Source: Candidatus Gastranaerophilales bacterium (GTDB lineage Bacteria; Cyanobacteriota; Vampirovibrionia; Gastranaerophilales; Gastranaerophilaceae). From it: a DNA stretch of 64,000 nucleotides. A program made the translations under genes and the position numbers. The stretch spans positions 186,001 through 250,000 of the forward strand of contig CAJUJH010000002.1 in NCBI GenBank assembly GCA_910586855.1. The letters are read 5' to 3'. This document shows, piece by piece, positions 25,555 to 34,687 of this stretch (its first letter is position 1; each line of letters begins with the position of its first letter). Below the pieces are notes generated by a model that saw only the letters and a program-made list of their open reading frames with translations, was not told where the DNA came from and made no database searches.

Positions 25555-26475
25555 TTATAGTATTTCGCACCCTTGGGCTGTATTTGTTTCAATGGGATTT
25601 TCTGTAATTAGATTTTTTTCAATAGCGGCAGCTGATTTGCCTATATTTGTTTGTACCCCGGGTTCTATTGGTTTTTGAGGTTCTGTCTTTTTGTCATTTT
25701 GCGGGTCAGGTGCATCACCGCTGCTCTTTTCGGTATCGCCTTGAGCAAAATTTGTGTTATAAATTTTAGTCATTGTTTCTTCTATTTTAAGTTTGTTGTC
25801 CCGCTCAATTGTTCCTTCTTCAACATCCGGCATAAGGCAATTACTAACGGCGTTATATGTGCTGAATTTAATTTTGCCATACATAGTGCCATCTAAAATA
25901 TCCAAAGTATTATAGTATGCAGCTGTTTCGCTTTCACTGATTGCATTGTCGCCATTTATGTCAAAAAATTCGAAGCTTGCTTTAAATAATTCCTCTACGC
26001 CTTCATCCTCAAAGGATAGCTCTCCGCCTAAGCTTTCGGCGTATTTGGCATTGAAATTTGCAAGTTCTTTTTCGGTAAATTCTTTATAATCCACTTTGCC
26101 ATCTGTATTTATTGTGTCATATGATTGAATATGTTCCTGCGCAAGTGTTTTTATCTGTTCATTATAAGTTTTTCCTTCTTTTGCAAAAGAAAAATCTTCT
26201 GCAAATTCCAGGGCTTCATTGTAAAAATCATTGAAATCAATTTCTATTTGCGGGTCTTCATCGCTTTTATATTGACCGTTATTGTATTTTTCCTGCAGCT
26301 GTTGGGTCGCAACCGTAAATATGCTATTGTCTGTAGCTATTTGCCAGCCTTGGAATGATTGATAAAGATTTAAATCTTCTGTACCGCTGGTTTGTGTTTT
26401 TGAATTTGTTTGTGCAGCTTTATAATCTGCAGGGGTGGTAAATCCATTGCTGCCTATACCCGGGATATAGCTCAT
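25555..26475 (-). CDS. EF-hand-like protein of unknown function
   Basis: 306 residues, no signal peptide, no membrane helix, very acidic. A good EF-hand loop is DINGDNAISESE (about residues 185-196: D1, N3, D5, I8, S9, E12 present, N instead of G at 6). A second, TINTDGKVDYKE (about 121-132), keeps N3, D5, G6, V8, D9, E12 but has T instead of D at position 1, with an Asp just before it. Two hands of one helical domain would bind calcium as a pair. Residues 245-306 are Pro/Lys/Asp-rich linker. AGAGGA ribosome binding site; own terminator at 25498-25533, so a single-gene unit. Location and partner unknown. Confidence 0.75.
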   Translation of the reverse strand: MSYIPGIGSNGFTTPADYKAAQTNSKTQTSGTEDLNLYQSFQGWQIATDNSIFTVATQQLQEKYNNGQYKSDEDPQIEIDFNDFYNEALEFAEDFSFAKEGKTYNEQIKTLAQEHIQSYDTINTDGKVDYKEFTEKELANFNAKYAESLGGELSFEDEGVEELFKASFEFFDINGDNAISESETAAYYNTLDILDGTMYGKIKFSTYNAVSNCLMPDVEEGTIERDNKLKIEETMTKIYNTNFAQGDTEKSSGDAPDPQNDKKTEPQKPIEPGVQTNIGKSAAAIEKNLITENPIETNTAQGCEIL

Positions 26476-26631
26476 AGTATAAAAATCCTCTTATAATTTC
26501 TCTCTTTTATATATAAAAACAATATATTTTCAATAATTGCTCTTGTGCGGAGATGGTTGTAAAGCAATGTTAAGATTTTTAATTTGCATATTTTTTCAGG
26601 ATTTTTGCAAAAATAATATATCAAGTTATAA

Positions 26632-26664
26632 AAAACCCGGGAATATTGCAGATTCCCGGGTTTT
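26632..26664 (-). terminator. Intrinsic terminator after rpoD
   Basis: Perfect 13-bp stem, AAAACCCGGGAAT (26632-26644) with ATTCCCGGGTTTT (26652-26664) and a 7-nt loop, followed on the minus strand by a T-run. It lies 20 bp after the rpoD stop. Confidence 0.85.
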
Positions 26665-26683
26665 AGTAATTTTAGATGAAGTT

Positions 26684-27751
26684 TTATACTTCAATATACT
26701 CTTTTAGCCTTTTTGAACGGTTTGGATGTCTTAATTTTCTTAAAGCTTTTGCTTCAATTTGACGGATTCTCTCACGTGTTACGCCAAACAATTGTCCAAC
26801 TTCTTCCAAAGTTCTTTGTCTGCCGTCATCCATACCGAATCTTAGTCTTAGAACATCGCGCTCTCTTGGAGAAAGACTTCCTAGGACCTCTGCTAAATCT
26901 TCTCTTAATAATTCATGAGCTACGGTTTTTACCGGAGCATCTGCGTCTTTATCTTCGATAAAATCGCCTAAGCGTGAATCTTCCTCTTTGCCTATCGGGG
27001 TTTCAAGAGAAAGGGGCTCTTGGGCAACTTTAATTATCTCTCTTAATTTATTAATTGAAATTCCCATTTCAACTGATAATTCTTCTTCAGATGGTTTTCT
27101 TGCAAGTTCTTGAGCTAATTTTCTTGTAACTTTTTTAAGTTTGTTAATTGTTTCAACCATATGAACAGGGATTCTGATGGTTCTTGCCTGGTCTGCAATA
27201 GCTCTTGTAATAGCTTGGCGAATCCACCAGGTTGCATATGTTGAAAATTTATAGCCTCTTTCATGGTCAAATTTTTCAGCAGCACGGATTAAGCCCAAGT
27301 TTCCTTCTTGGATAAGGTCTAAAAAGAGCATGCCGCGTCCAACGTATTTTTTTGCAATTGAAACAACAAGACGAAGATTGGCTTGAACCAGCTTTCTCTT
27401 TGCTACAGCGCCACTGTTTCCGCCTGCAACAATTTTTCTTGCTAAATCAATTTCTTCATCGGCTGTTAAAAGTTTGATTCTGCCAATTTCTCTTAAATAC
27501 ATTCTAACAGGGTCATCTATAGAAACACCCTTTGGTACAGCAATTTCACCTTCTTCTTCATCATCATCCTTATCAAAGAAGGTTGAGCCTGATAAAGTTG
27601 CAACGTCAATTCCTGCTTGTGACCTTATAATGTTTGAAATATTGTCGGTTTCAAGGGCTGAGCTTTCAAAAAAGTTATCATCGCCCATATCTTCGGAGTC
27701 TTTATCAACCACGCTAATTACAGATTGGTCTGAACTTCTTTTTCTTGTCAT
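26684..27751 (-). CDS. rpoD: Primary RNA polymerase sigma factor (sigma-70 family)
   Basis: 355 residues, the compact size of group 1/2 sigma factors without the large non-conserved insert. After an acidic N-terminus (about 1-80) come region 1.2 (DDPVRMYLREIGRIKLLTAD), region 2 (AKKYVGRGMLFLDLIQEGNL, KFSTYATWWIRQAITRAIAD), region 3 (RIPVHMVETINKLKKVTRKL) and region 4 with the -35 reading helix (TLEEVGQLFGVTRERIRQIE). Region 2.4 TWWIRQAITRAIADQ predicts TATAAT-type -10 recognition, in line with the promoters found here. 22 bp downstream of dnaG, with its own strong terminator: the classical dnaG-rpoD arrangement. Confidence 0.95.
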   Translation of the reverse strand: MTRKRSSDQSVISVVDKDSEDMGDDNFFESSALETDNISNIIRSQAGIDVATLSGSTFFDKDDDEEEGEIAVPKGVSIDDPVRMYLREIGRIKLLTADEEIDLARKIVAGGNSGAVAKRKLVQANLRLVVSIAKKYVGRGMLFLDLIQEGNLGLIRAAEKFDHERGYKFSTYATWWIRQAITRAIADQARTIRIPVHMVETINKLKKVTRKLAQELARKPSEEELSVEMGISINKLREIIKVAQEPLSLETPIGKEEDSRLGDFIEDKDADAPVKTVAHELLREDLAEVLGSLSPRERDVLRLRFGMDDGRQRTLEEVGQLFGVTRERIRQIEAKALRKLRHPNRSKRLKEYIEV

Positions 27752-27773
27752 TTAGATTCTCCATTTTGTTAAT

Positions 27774-29657
27774 TTACTGCTGTTTTATTTGTTCAAATAT
27801 TTCTTTTGAAATTATTATTTTATCTTCTTCGGATATATCCTTTTGTCTGTTTTTTTGCCGCAGTTCTTCTTTTTTGTGCATAATGTCCAGATTATTCAGT
27901 CTTGCAAAAGTTTCCTGAACTGAGCTTATATAGTCGTTGTAGCTAAGTTTTTCAAATTCGGCTGAGGAAAAGATTAGTTCGCTTAGGTATTTTTGTATGT
28001 CGTTGTCATTGTAAAACTTAGAAAAAAGATTTTTTGCTATTGATTCAACATTATCGGACTCTGATATGGTTTTGTCAATGTCTTTCAATATCTTGAAATT
28101 CGCTTCGCTTTTGGGTTTGTAGCCATTTACCGCTTGAGAGAAATATGATTTTTTTTCAGGAGTATTGGCTTGAAGCGCAAGTTTTATTAAATTGGTCTCC
28201 ATTCGCTCATAGCGCATCTGGAGGTTATTTTTTGCTATCTTTTTAAACAAAATTTTTGATGGCTCAATTGTTACATTTTGATACAAATCTTCTGATTGTA
28301 TCTGGCGGGCTTCTACCTGCCTTTTTATAACAGATTCATCTATATTAAGTTTAAACGAGATATTTTTAATGTAATCGGCTAAAATAATGGGATTTTTGAT
28401 TTCTTGTAAAATATACACTATTTGTTGTACAAGCTCGCTCTTTTCTTGTGCTGTCAGGTCTTTTGGGGAATTTTTGAAAAGCATGCCAAGCTCAAAATCA
28501 ATCAATAGCGGTGCTTTGGCTATTTCTTCTTTGTAGTTTTCTGCGCCAAATTCTCTTATATATTCATCAGGGTCTTTGCCGCCAATTTGTGATACTACGC
28601 GGATTTCACACACACTGTCGTTAGAATCCGTGTAACTTGAATCATATTGTTTTATGTTTCCGAGACCTGAAAAAATCTCTTTGATAACCTGAGCGCCAAG
28701 TTTTGTCGCTTTTCTTCCTGCATTATCCTGGTCGAATGCTAAAAATATTCTTCTGTTCATTGTATAGCGGGATAAAAGCTTGATGTGCTGCGGGGTTAGC
28801 GCTGTTCCGCATGAAGCTACCGCATTTTTTACACCGTTTACTTGGGCTGAAATTACATCAAAATATCCTTCCATAATGATTACGCCATCTTCATCTTTTA
28901 TGGCGTCTTTTGCTCTGTTTAGCCCAAATAGAACAGAACTTTTATTATATATTGAAGAATCCGGCGAGTTTAAATATTTTGGATTCTGACCGTCCAGTAT
29001 TGCCCTTGCGCCAAAGGCTATGGGGTTATTGTTGACATCCATTATGGGGATGATAAGACGGTTTTTAAATCTATCCAGAAAATCGCCGTTTTTTTCAAAT
29101 AATAAGCCTGCTTTGTACATTTCATCATTGGTGTAGCCAAAATCTCTTAAATAATTTTTTAATTCAAAATTTGAATTTGGGGCAAGACCTAAAAAAAAGC
29201 TTCCTATCGCAATTTCATTGACACCTCTTTTTTCAAGGTATTCAAGCGCTTTTTCGTTTTTTAAAAGATTGTTATGGTAAAATTCCATAGAATATTTGAC
29301 AGCCTCTAAAAGGCGTTCTTTTTCTTTTTTATATTCTTTAGAATCCTTGCCTGATGAGGCTTTTGGAAGTTCTATTCCTAAGATTTCCGCTTGTTCTTGA
29401 ACAACCTCCATAAAGTTTTGATTGTTTATTTTCATTAAAAAGGCTAAAACATCTCCGCCTTCGCCGCAGCCAAAGCATTTAAAAATCTGGCGTGAAGGGG
29501 TTACTGTAAAAGATGGGGTTTTTTCATTATGAAAAGGGCATAAACCCATATAATTATGACCGGATTTTTTAAGCACGACAAATTTTGATATTACATCCAC
29601 TATATCTAACCGGTTTTTTATCTCTTCTGTAACTTGTTGATAAGTTAAATCAGTCAT
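27774..29657 (-). CDS. dnaG: DNA primase
   Basis: 627 residues. Makes RNA primers for replication. The N-terminal zinc finger is CPFHNEKTPSFTVTPSRQIF followed by KCFGCGEGGD (C-x2-H ... C-x2-C). The TOPRIM catalytic core has VIIMEGYFDVISAQ (Glu) and FLAFDQDNAGRKA (DxD). The C-terminal 150 residues form the helical helicase-binding region, which is poorly conserved as usual. AGGAAG precedes the ATG. Upstream of rpoD in the macromolecular synthesis operon; rpsU is not adjacent. Confidence 0.95.
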   Translation of the reverse strand: MTDLTYQQVTEEIKNRLDIVDVISKFVVLKKSGHNYMGLCPFHNEKTPSFTVTPSRQIFKCFGCGEGGDVLAFLMKINNQNFMEVVQEQAEILGIELPKASSGKDSKEYKKEKERLLEAVKYSMEFYHNNLLKNEKALEYLEKRGVNEIAIGSFFLGLAPNSNFELKNYLRDFGYTNDEMYKAGLLFEKNGDFLDRFKNRLIIPIMDVNNNPIAFGARAILDGQNPKYLNSPDSSIYNKSSVLFGLNRAKDAIKDEDGVIIMEGYFDVISAQVNGVKNAVASCGTALTPQHIKLLSRYTMNRRIFLAFDQDNAGRKATKLGAQVIKEIFSGLGNIKQYDSSYTDSNDSVCEIRVVSQIGGKDPDEYIREFGAENYKEEIAKAPLLIDFELGMLFKNSPKDLTAQEKSELVQQIVYILQEIKNPIILADYIKNISFKLNIDESVIKRQVEARQIQSEDLYQNVTIEPSKILFKKIAKNNLQMRYERMETNLIKLALQANTPEKKSYFSQAVNGYKPKSEANFKILKDIDKTISESDNVESIAKNLFSKFYNDNDIQKYLSELIFSSAEFEKLSYNDYISSVQETFARLNNLDIMHKKEELRQKNRQKDISEEDKIIISKEIFEQIKQQ

Positions 29658-29861
29658 GCTTCCTGTTTAGCAAGTATTTAGCAATACTTTATACGGTTTG
29701 CTAATTTACGCTGCTCTATTGCCTCCAATATGTTTTAACACTAAGTTAATGTTTTTTGTACATATTTAAATGATTTTGTCAAAAAAGTTTACAAATAATG
29801 TAAAATTTACAATTTTTATAGTAATTTATAACTAGGGAACAATAATTTTTCGGGCTTTTAA

Positions 29862-30845
29862 ATGGAGAAAAAGACACATCTTACAAAAGTTTCAACTGAA
29901 GATTTTAATTTGGTTGAAGAGTCTCTCAAAGCTTTTGGGGATGACTTTCCCTCCTTTTTTAGCGAATTAAAAAGCAAATATCTAAAGAATGATTTAGCCG
30001 ATATTTATTCTAAATTGTTTAAAAAGATTAGAAATGTTGATTTTTTAGATGCCCTAATAAGAGAAATTGATGCACTTCGTCATAAGCAAAACCTTGATGA
30101 TTTATTGGATTTTTTGCTTGAATTTGATAAAAACTCGGTAAATGAAGAGGATTTTGGGGCGTATGTTAATCTTCGGGTTATATGCCTAAAAGCTATTTCA
30201 AACTATAAAGATATAAAATCAATAACCCCTGTTTTATACTGTTTAAACAATAAAAATGAACACTACAAAACACGCCTTGCAGCAGCTGAAGCTTTGGGGA
30301 AAATCGGGGATAAAAATGCTGTAGAATCTTTGATAAATATTGTGTCTGATGAAGAAGAGAAATCTGTTTATGTAAGAGAATCTGCCGCAATGGCGCTTGG
30401 CATGATAGGTGATATGAGGGCATTGGACCCATTTTTAAGTATATTAGAGACAAAGAAGAATTTCTTAAATAAGTTTACTTTTTTAAAGGAAAGAGTAATT
30501 GAAGCTATTGGAAAATTCAGCATACCCCATAATAAAAGGGTGTTTTTGGCTTTAAAAGAAGCGCTTCTGGATGATTCTCCGCAGGTTCGGCTAAATGCTG
30601 TAGAATCTTTGATGAATTTAGAATTGGAAGACGGCAGCTTTGGGGCAGCAGAATTAATTAAAAATATGCTCCATGACGGGGATGAAGAGGTTGCAAGGAA
30701 CTCTGTCACGGCGCTTTATAATTTATCAGGCGAAGAGGTTTTAAAAGAAATCTTGGAAGATGATAATATGCCGTATTATTGCAAGGACGAGGCTCAAAAT
30801 ATACTGGAATCAGAGGCTTTGGAGGAAGTGGATGAGCAATCTTAA
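29862..30845 (+). CDS. HEAT-repeat protein
   Basis: 327 residues, no signal sequence. The middle and C-terminal parts show HEAT/PBS-lyase-type repeats of about 30-35 residues: HYKTRLAAAEALGKIGDKNA, VYVRESAAMALGMIGDMRAL, QVRLNAVESLMNLELEDGSF and EEVARNSVTALYNLSGEEVL. Such repeats form a curved helical scaffold. In cyanobacteria similar repeats occur in phycobilin lyases, but nothing here indicates a pigment role. The stop overlaps the queC start by 14 bp, so they are co-transcribed. No strong ribosome binding site before the ATG. Exact partner unknown. Confidence 0.85.
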   Translation: MEKKTHLTKVSTEDFNLVEESLKAFGDDFPSFFSELKSKYLKNDLADIYSKLFKKIRNVDFLDALIREIDALRHKQNLDDLLDFLLEFDKNSVNEEDFGAYVNLRVICLKAISNYKDIKSITPVLYCLNNKNEHYKTRLAAAEALGKIGDKNAVESLINIVSDEEEKSVYVRESAAMALGMIGDMRALDPFLSILETKKNFLNKFTFLKERVIEAIGKFSIPHNKRVFLALKEALLDDSPQVRLNAVESLMNLELEDGSFGAAELIKNMLHDGDEEVARNSVTALYNLSGEEVLKEILEDDNMPYYCKDEAQNILESEALEEVDEQS

Positions 30846-31524
30846 AGCTGTTATTTTGTTATCCGGGGGGCTTGATTCCATTGTAAGTCTTGCTGCAGCG
30901 CTAAAGGGAGAATCCGGCAGTGTTAAATGCGATGTTAAGCTTGCTCTAACTTTTGATTACGGACAAAGAGCAGTCGAGGATGAAATTAAAGCAGCGGCTG
31001 AAATATGTAAAGTTTATGGTATTGAGCACAGGGTTATAAAAATTCCTTTTCTTGAAGAAATAAGCAATTCTGCATTAAATAAAAAGGATGAAAAACTTGA
31101 ATTTAATGAGCTTGGAACAGACAGCATGAAGGCTGTCTGGGTGCCAAACAGAAACGGGCTTTTTTTAAATATTGCAGCCTGTTTTTGTGATTCTATTGGA
31201 TATGATGCTGTGATAATAGGGGCAAATAAAGAAGAAGCAGCTACATTTTCAGATAATTCGGCCGAATTTTGTATGGCACAGGAAAATGCATTTAAATATT
31301 CAACATTAAACGGTGTAAGAGTAATAGCACCTTTGATTGATTTGGAAAAATATGAGATAATAAATTTGGCTGTGCAGCTGGGTGTGGATTTAAGTCTTTT
31401 AAAAAGCTGTTACAATGCTTCAAACAGCGGAAAAGTTCATTGCGGAGTATGTGAGAGCTGTAAACGCTTGAGGGCTGCAATATTAAAAAGTAACCATGGG
31501 GGCTTGATAAAACTTTTCTTTTAA
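30832..31524 (+). CDS. queC: 7-cyano-7-deazaguanine synthase
   Basis: 230 residues from the ATG at 30832 (GGAGGAAG upstream); a longer frame from 30760 has no support. Converts 7-carboxy-7-deazaguanine to preQ0 with ATP and ammonia, in the queuosine pathway. The PP-loop is VILLSGGLDSIVSLAAAL. The zinc site near the C-terminus is SCYNASNSGKVHCGVCESCK (four Cys). The segment VWVPNRNGLFLNIAACFCDS is family-specific. Overlaps the HEAT gene; a DUF366-like gene follows at 32 bp. queD, which acts before QueC, is at 43109. Confidence 0.95.
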   Translation: MSNLKAVILLSGGLDSIVSLAAALKGESGSVKCDVKLALTFDYGQRAVEDEIKAAAEICKVYGIEHRVIKIPFLEEISNSALNKKDEKLEFNELGTDSMKAVWVPNRNGLFLNIAACFCDSIGYDAVIIGANKEEAATFSDNSAEFCMAQENAFKYSTLNGVRVIAPLIDLEKYEIINLAVQLGVDLSLLKSCYNASNSGKVHCGVCESCKRLRAAILKSNHGGLIKLFF

Positions 31525-31556
31525 ATGATTATATAAGGTATAAAGAATTAGTAAGA

Positions 31557-32111
31557 ATGAAAAGCATATTTATCGATAAGGGAATAACATACACAGGGCG
31601 CGAGCTTTCTCCGCATTGGATTTATAAAAATTTCAATGTTCAAGGAAGTGCTGTAGCAAGCTTTATCGGTGCAGTAAAAGTCGATTTATCCGAGATGGTA
31701 GATATTGAGGATGTGATTAACAGTGAACCTATATCGTCGGATAAAATGCTGAATTTTATAATTGAAGATTTTGAAGTCGGGCTTTATCATATGGTTGCAC
31801 TTCAAAGACTTTTTATCTGTATTATTAAAGAGGTCTTGGAAGAGTATAACGTTTTTGTTAAAAGAAGCGGGGATGACCTTTTTTATGAGGGGCGGAAATT
31901 ATCTGTTTCTATTGCAACAAAGTCAATAACATCTTCTTTAATTCATACAGCATTAAATATTGTGAAAACAGGTGCTCCTATTAATGTTTCTTCATTGACT
32001 GAGATGGGAATAGCTGATATTAAAGAGTTTTCACTTAAAGTGATGAAAAAATTTACATCCGAAGTTGAGGATATGAATTTTGCAAAATCAAAGGTAAGGG
32101 GGGTATTTTAG
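31557..32111 (+). CDS. DUF366-like protein
   Basis: 184 residues, one compact domain. The pattern YTGRELSPHWIYKNFNVQGS, AVKVDLSEMVDIEDV, MLNFIIEDFEVGLYHMVALQ and LSVSIATKSITSSLIHTALN is as I recall for the DUF366 family, known from archaea and some bacteria and without an established reaction. His, Arg, Glu and Asp residues in the first block and the SVSIAT strand could make an active site. It follows queC by 32 bp and abuts the SPOR gene without a gap. The genomic link with queC hints at nucleoside or tRNA modification, which is inference only. Confidence 0.65.
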   Translation: MKSIFIDKGITYTGRELSPHWIYKNFNVQGSAVASFIGAVKVDLSEMVDIEDVINSEPISSDKMLNFIIEDFEVGLYHMVALQRLFICIIKEVLEEYNVFVKRSGDDLFYEGRKLSVSIATKSITSSLIHTALNIVKTGAPINVSSLTEMGIADIKEFSLKVMKKFTSEVEDMNFAKSKVRGVF

Positions 32112-32939
32112 TTGAAACTTAATAATTCTTCATCTGATTATCTTACCTATAAAAAAAGCAAAATGAACCCGACACGTGTCCAGAGGGTTGAAAAAAGGGT
32201 TGAAAAAGTCCGCAGAATTTTAAAATTATCTTTTATTACATTCTGCATTATGTTTATATGTGTTGTTATTTTTATTAAAAAATACGCAAAACGTATAGAT
32301 ATTGAATATGGCAGGCATGGAGCAGAAATTGCAAAAGAAGGTCAGCATTCAAATATTAATGACAATTATTTTAATGAAACATATGACAGCGATAAGAGAA
32401 CCATTGATAAAAGGCTTGTTTTAATTCAAGAAGAAGAAAATGCGCCTTCTGAAAGCAGAGTGCTGCCTCAGGATAGAGATAAAAACGAGGTTATGAACCT
32501 TGAACATTTTGAAAAATTAAAATCCAATATGGAAGATGATTATGATATTGAACCGGAGCAGGAAACACAAAAACAAAAGCCTGTGAGTGATGTACAGCCC
32601 CAAGCGCCTCAAAACACTCAAACAAAAGCTGCTGAAGCCGGTTTAAAGCCCCAGCTTAACAATAGTGAAGTAAATGTTGAATCACAAGGAAATTTTGCAC
32701 CGATTGAGCTTGCTCCAAGAAATAATATCAAAGTTTTAATCGGAAAATATTCAACATTTGATGAAGCCAAAAATGCGCAGATAAACATTAAAAGTGCCAA
32801 AAAAATTGCACCTTTTATAAGAAAAGTAGACAACGTTTATTGTCTTCAAATAGGTTCTTACAGCAATATGGATGTTGCAAGAGGTGTTGCTGGCGGCTAT
32901 GGCAAAGACGGGTATGATGTTTGGATTTACCAGCAATAG
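32112..32939 (+). CDS. Membrane-anchored SPOR-domain protein
   Basis: 275 residues from a TTG that immediately follows the preceding stop, with AAGGGGGG about 10 bp upstream; an in-frame ATG at 32163 is the alternative. A basic N-terminus (VEKRVEKVRRILKL) precedes one membrane helix (FITFCIMFICVVIFIKKY, about 45-62). A long polar, Gln/Glu/Pro-rich region follows. Residues about 205-275 form a SPOR domain (NNIKVLIGKYSTFDEAKNAQ ... VYCLQIGSYSNMDVARGVAG), which binds denuded peptidoglycan strands at division sites. The topology is N-in with the SPOR domain outside. Likely a cell division or wall factor. Confidence 0.82.
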   Translation: MKLNNSSSDYLTYKKSKMNPTRVQRVEKRVEKVRRILKLSFITFCIMFICVVIFIKKYAKRIDIEYGRHGAEIAKEGQHSNINDNYFNETYDSDKRTIDKRLVLIQEEENAPSESRVLPQDRDKNEVMNLEHFEKLKSNMEDDYDIEPEQETQKQKPVSDVQPQAPQNTQTKAAEAGLKPQLNNSEVNVESQGNFAPIELAPRNNIKVLIGKYSTFDEAKNAQINIKSAKKIAPFIRKVDNVYCLQIGSYSNMDVARGVAGGYGKDGYDVWIYQQ

Positions 32940-32988
32940 AATTTTAGTATCATAAGGCGGGTCAATAAGTTTTTTTAAGCTTTAACTC

Positions 32989-33016
32989 TTGACTATTAAG
33001 CTTTATGTCGTAGAAT
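32989..33016 (+). promoter_or_regulatory. Predicted promoter of rpmB
   Basis: TTGACT (32989-32994), 16-bp spacer, TAGAAT (33011-33016); 5/6 matches in each hexamer. The start codon of rpmB is 56 bp further on. Confidence 0.55.
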
Positions 33017-33071
33017 GGATAATGCTAGACCAATTTAAGCTATTTAGAATAAATTTGAAAGGATTAATATA

Positions 33072-33263
33072 ATGTCAATAGTTTGCGAATGCTGTGGAAA
33101 AGAATCAAAAAAAGCTTCTAAACTTTCATTCTCTCATAAGCATCATATTTATAGACAGCTGCCAAATCTTCAAAGCGTTAAGGCTGTTGTAAATGGTCGC
33201 GTTAAGAGAATTAAAGTTTGCACATCTTGCATTAAAGCAGGTAAAGTTCAAAAAGCTGTATAG
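33072..33263 (+). CDS. rpmB: Ribosomal protein bL28
   Basis: 63 residues, normal for bL28. The CECCGKESKKASKLSFSHKH opening and QLPNLQSVKAVVNGRVKRIK are diagnostic. Cys pairs at the N-terminus (C5, C7, C8) and in KVCTSCIKAGK keep the zinc-ribbon form of the protein. A single-gene unit with its own promoter (32989) and terminator (33325). Large subunit protein. Confidence 0.95.
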   Translation: MSIVCECCGKESKKASKLSFSHKHHIYRQLPNLQSVKAVVNGRVKRIKVCTSCIKAGKVQKAV

Positions 33264-33324
33264 GTTTATTGATATAATGTGCCGGAGTTTTACCGGTCTT
33301 TAGAATTTAAAATTTAAATTTTTT

Positions 33325-33366
33325 AAAAAACTTGAGGTGGATTCTTAATATAACTTCAAGTTTTTT
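33325..33366 (+). terminator. Intrinsic terminator after rpmB
   Basis: AAAAAACTTGA (33325-33335) pairs with TCAAGTTTTTT (33356-33366), 20-nt loop, ending in a T-run. It lies 60 bp after the rpmB stop. Confidence 0.65.
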
Positions 33367-33439
33367 AGATTTTTGGCAAATAATTTGCAGAAATCTTTTT
33401 AATAAAACTAAGAAGTGAAGTAATGTGGAATAGAGAATA

Positions 33440-34687
33440 ATGCCTGTTGATTCTATACAGTTTGACGATATAGCTAAAATATTTGAACAAAGAGATAAAA
33501 GACTGGCGGAAAAGCAGCAGAGGCAGCGTAAACTTGAAGCAAGTTCTTCTTCGCGCTCACGTGCTGTAAGAAGTTCAGATGCTGTACACAAAAAAGTATC
33601 CGGTGAACCAGGCAGAATAATTAATCTTGAATATAGTCCCGCAAAGGATGAATATGCTCCTCCAAGAAGGCGAAGCACCAAAACAGTGCAAACAAGAAAA
33701 GCTGGAAGCGGGAACAGCACGCAGGCATCCAAAGAACACTCTCGTTCAAGGCGTTTAAAGTCTAAGCCTAAAAGAATGAACCCCGTTATGAAATCTATAC
33801 TTGGGGTAGGCGGTGCAATAGCACTCGGGGTGAGTGCATATGGTGCCACTAAGAATTTTTCTAATTCTGACGGAGATATGCTCAGTATTACTACAATAGA
33901 GCCTGTAACAATTGAATCGGTAAATTCAAGTTCAAATGCTGAATCTGATAATGATAGTATCGGTGACGCAATCGTATTGGATGGCGGTGAATATGAAGTT
34001 GAATTTAGCCAGGATGGAGGTGTAGCAATTAATGAATTAAGACCTGCTACATCAGCGAATACTGAAGATGAAACAATTGCATTGAGTTTGGATGAAAGGC
34101 TTGAACAAATATTTGCAGATGACCCTGAGGCTGAGATTGCATTTAATGATATCGAAAAAACATTGGAGCGTATTACGGATGCAATTGGAGAAGATTCGGT
34201 AGAATTTATCAGAAAAACACGGGACACGTATGCGCTAAATGCACCTTTGTCGATGCTTATTTGTATTTTTGAACAAGAATCGGGCGGGCGTATGTGGAAC
34301 TCTGATGGCACTTTACTTGTTGGAAGCTCTAATGATACCGGCATTGGACAGATAACCCCAAAATGCGAAGATGATGTAAATGGCAGATTAAACCCTGACG
34401 GAATAATAAGAAGAAAAGAAAATCCGCGCGATAATATTGAAATTGCTGCAATTTCACTTCAAGACCATTGCAAGGTATGGGGTTTTGATATCAATAACGG
34501 TGATTATGAAGAAAACACGGAAGCTATGAAATATGTTTTATCTGCATATAATGCCGGGGATGCTAATGTCAGAAAATATGGACTTAGAGAAAGATATGTA
34601 AAAGAGTGTTTTGAAGAGCATCTTTCTTACATGCTTAAATACCCTGAATTTCAAGAATATTTTGGCTGTGAAGATTTCATAGACTAG
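33440..34687 (+). CDS. Membrane-anchored lytic transglycosylase (SLT domain)
   Basis: 415 residues. Residues 1-115 are basic, Arg/Ser-rich and predicted cytoplasmic; one membrane helix follows (MKSILGVGGAIALGVSAYGA, about 115-134); an acidic linker then leads to an SLT-type lysozyme-like domain from about 260 to the end. The catalytic Glu is in LICIFEQESGGRMW (near residue 278), followed by NDTGIGQITPK and the AYNAGDANVRKYG signature. It cleaves peptidoglycan glycan strands in the periplasm. The long cytoplasmic N-terminus is unusual for this family and may tether it to an intracellular partner. Its TAG stop touches the stop of rex on the other strand with no bases between. Confidence 0.85.
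   Translation: MPVDSIQFDDIAKIFEQRDKRLAEKQQRQRKLEASSSSRSRAVRSSDAVHKKVSGEPGRIINLEYSPAKDEYAPPRRRSTKTVQTRKAGSGNSTQASKEHSRSRRLKSKPKRMNPVMKSILGVGGAIALGVSAYGATKNFSNSDGDMLSITTIEPVTIESVNSSSNAESDNDSIGDAIVLDGGEYEVEFSQDGGVAINELRPATSANTEDETIALSLDERLEQIFADDPEAEIAFNDIEKTLERITDAIGEDSVEFIRKTRDTYALNAPLSMLICIFEQESGGRMWNSDGTLLVGSSNDTGIGQITPKCEDDVNGRLNPDGIIRRKENPRDNIEIAAISLQDHCKVWGFDINNGDYEENTEAMKYVLSAYNAGDANVRKYGLRERYVKECFEEHLSYMLKYPEFQEYFGCEDFID

Noticed and set aside
33307..34344. 345-codon open frame opposite the SLT transglycosylase gene
   Set aside because: Its product is Ser/Leu-rich low complexity, has no start signals, and the other strand encodes a clear SLT domain.
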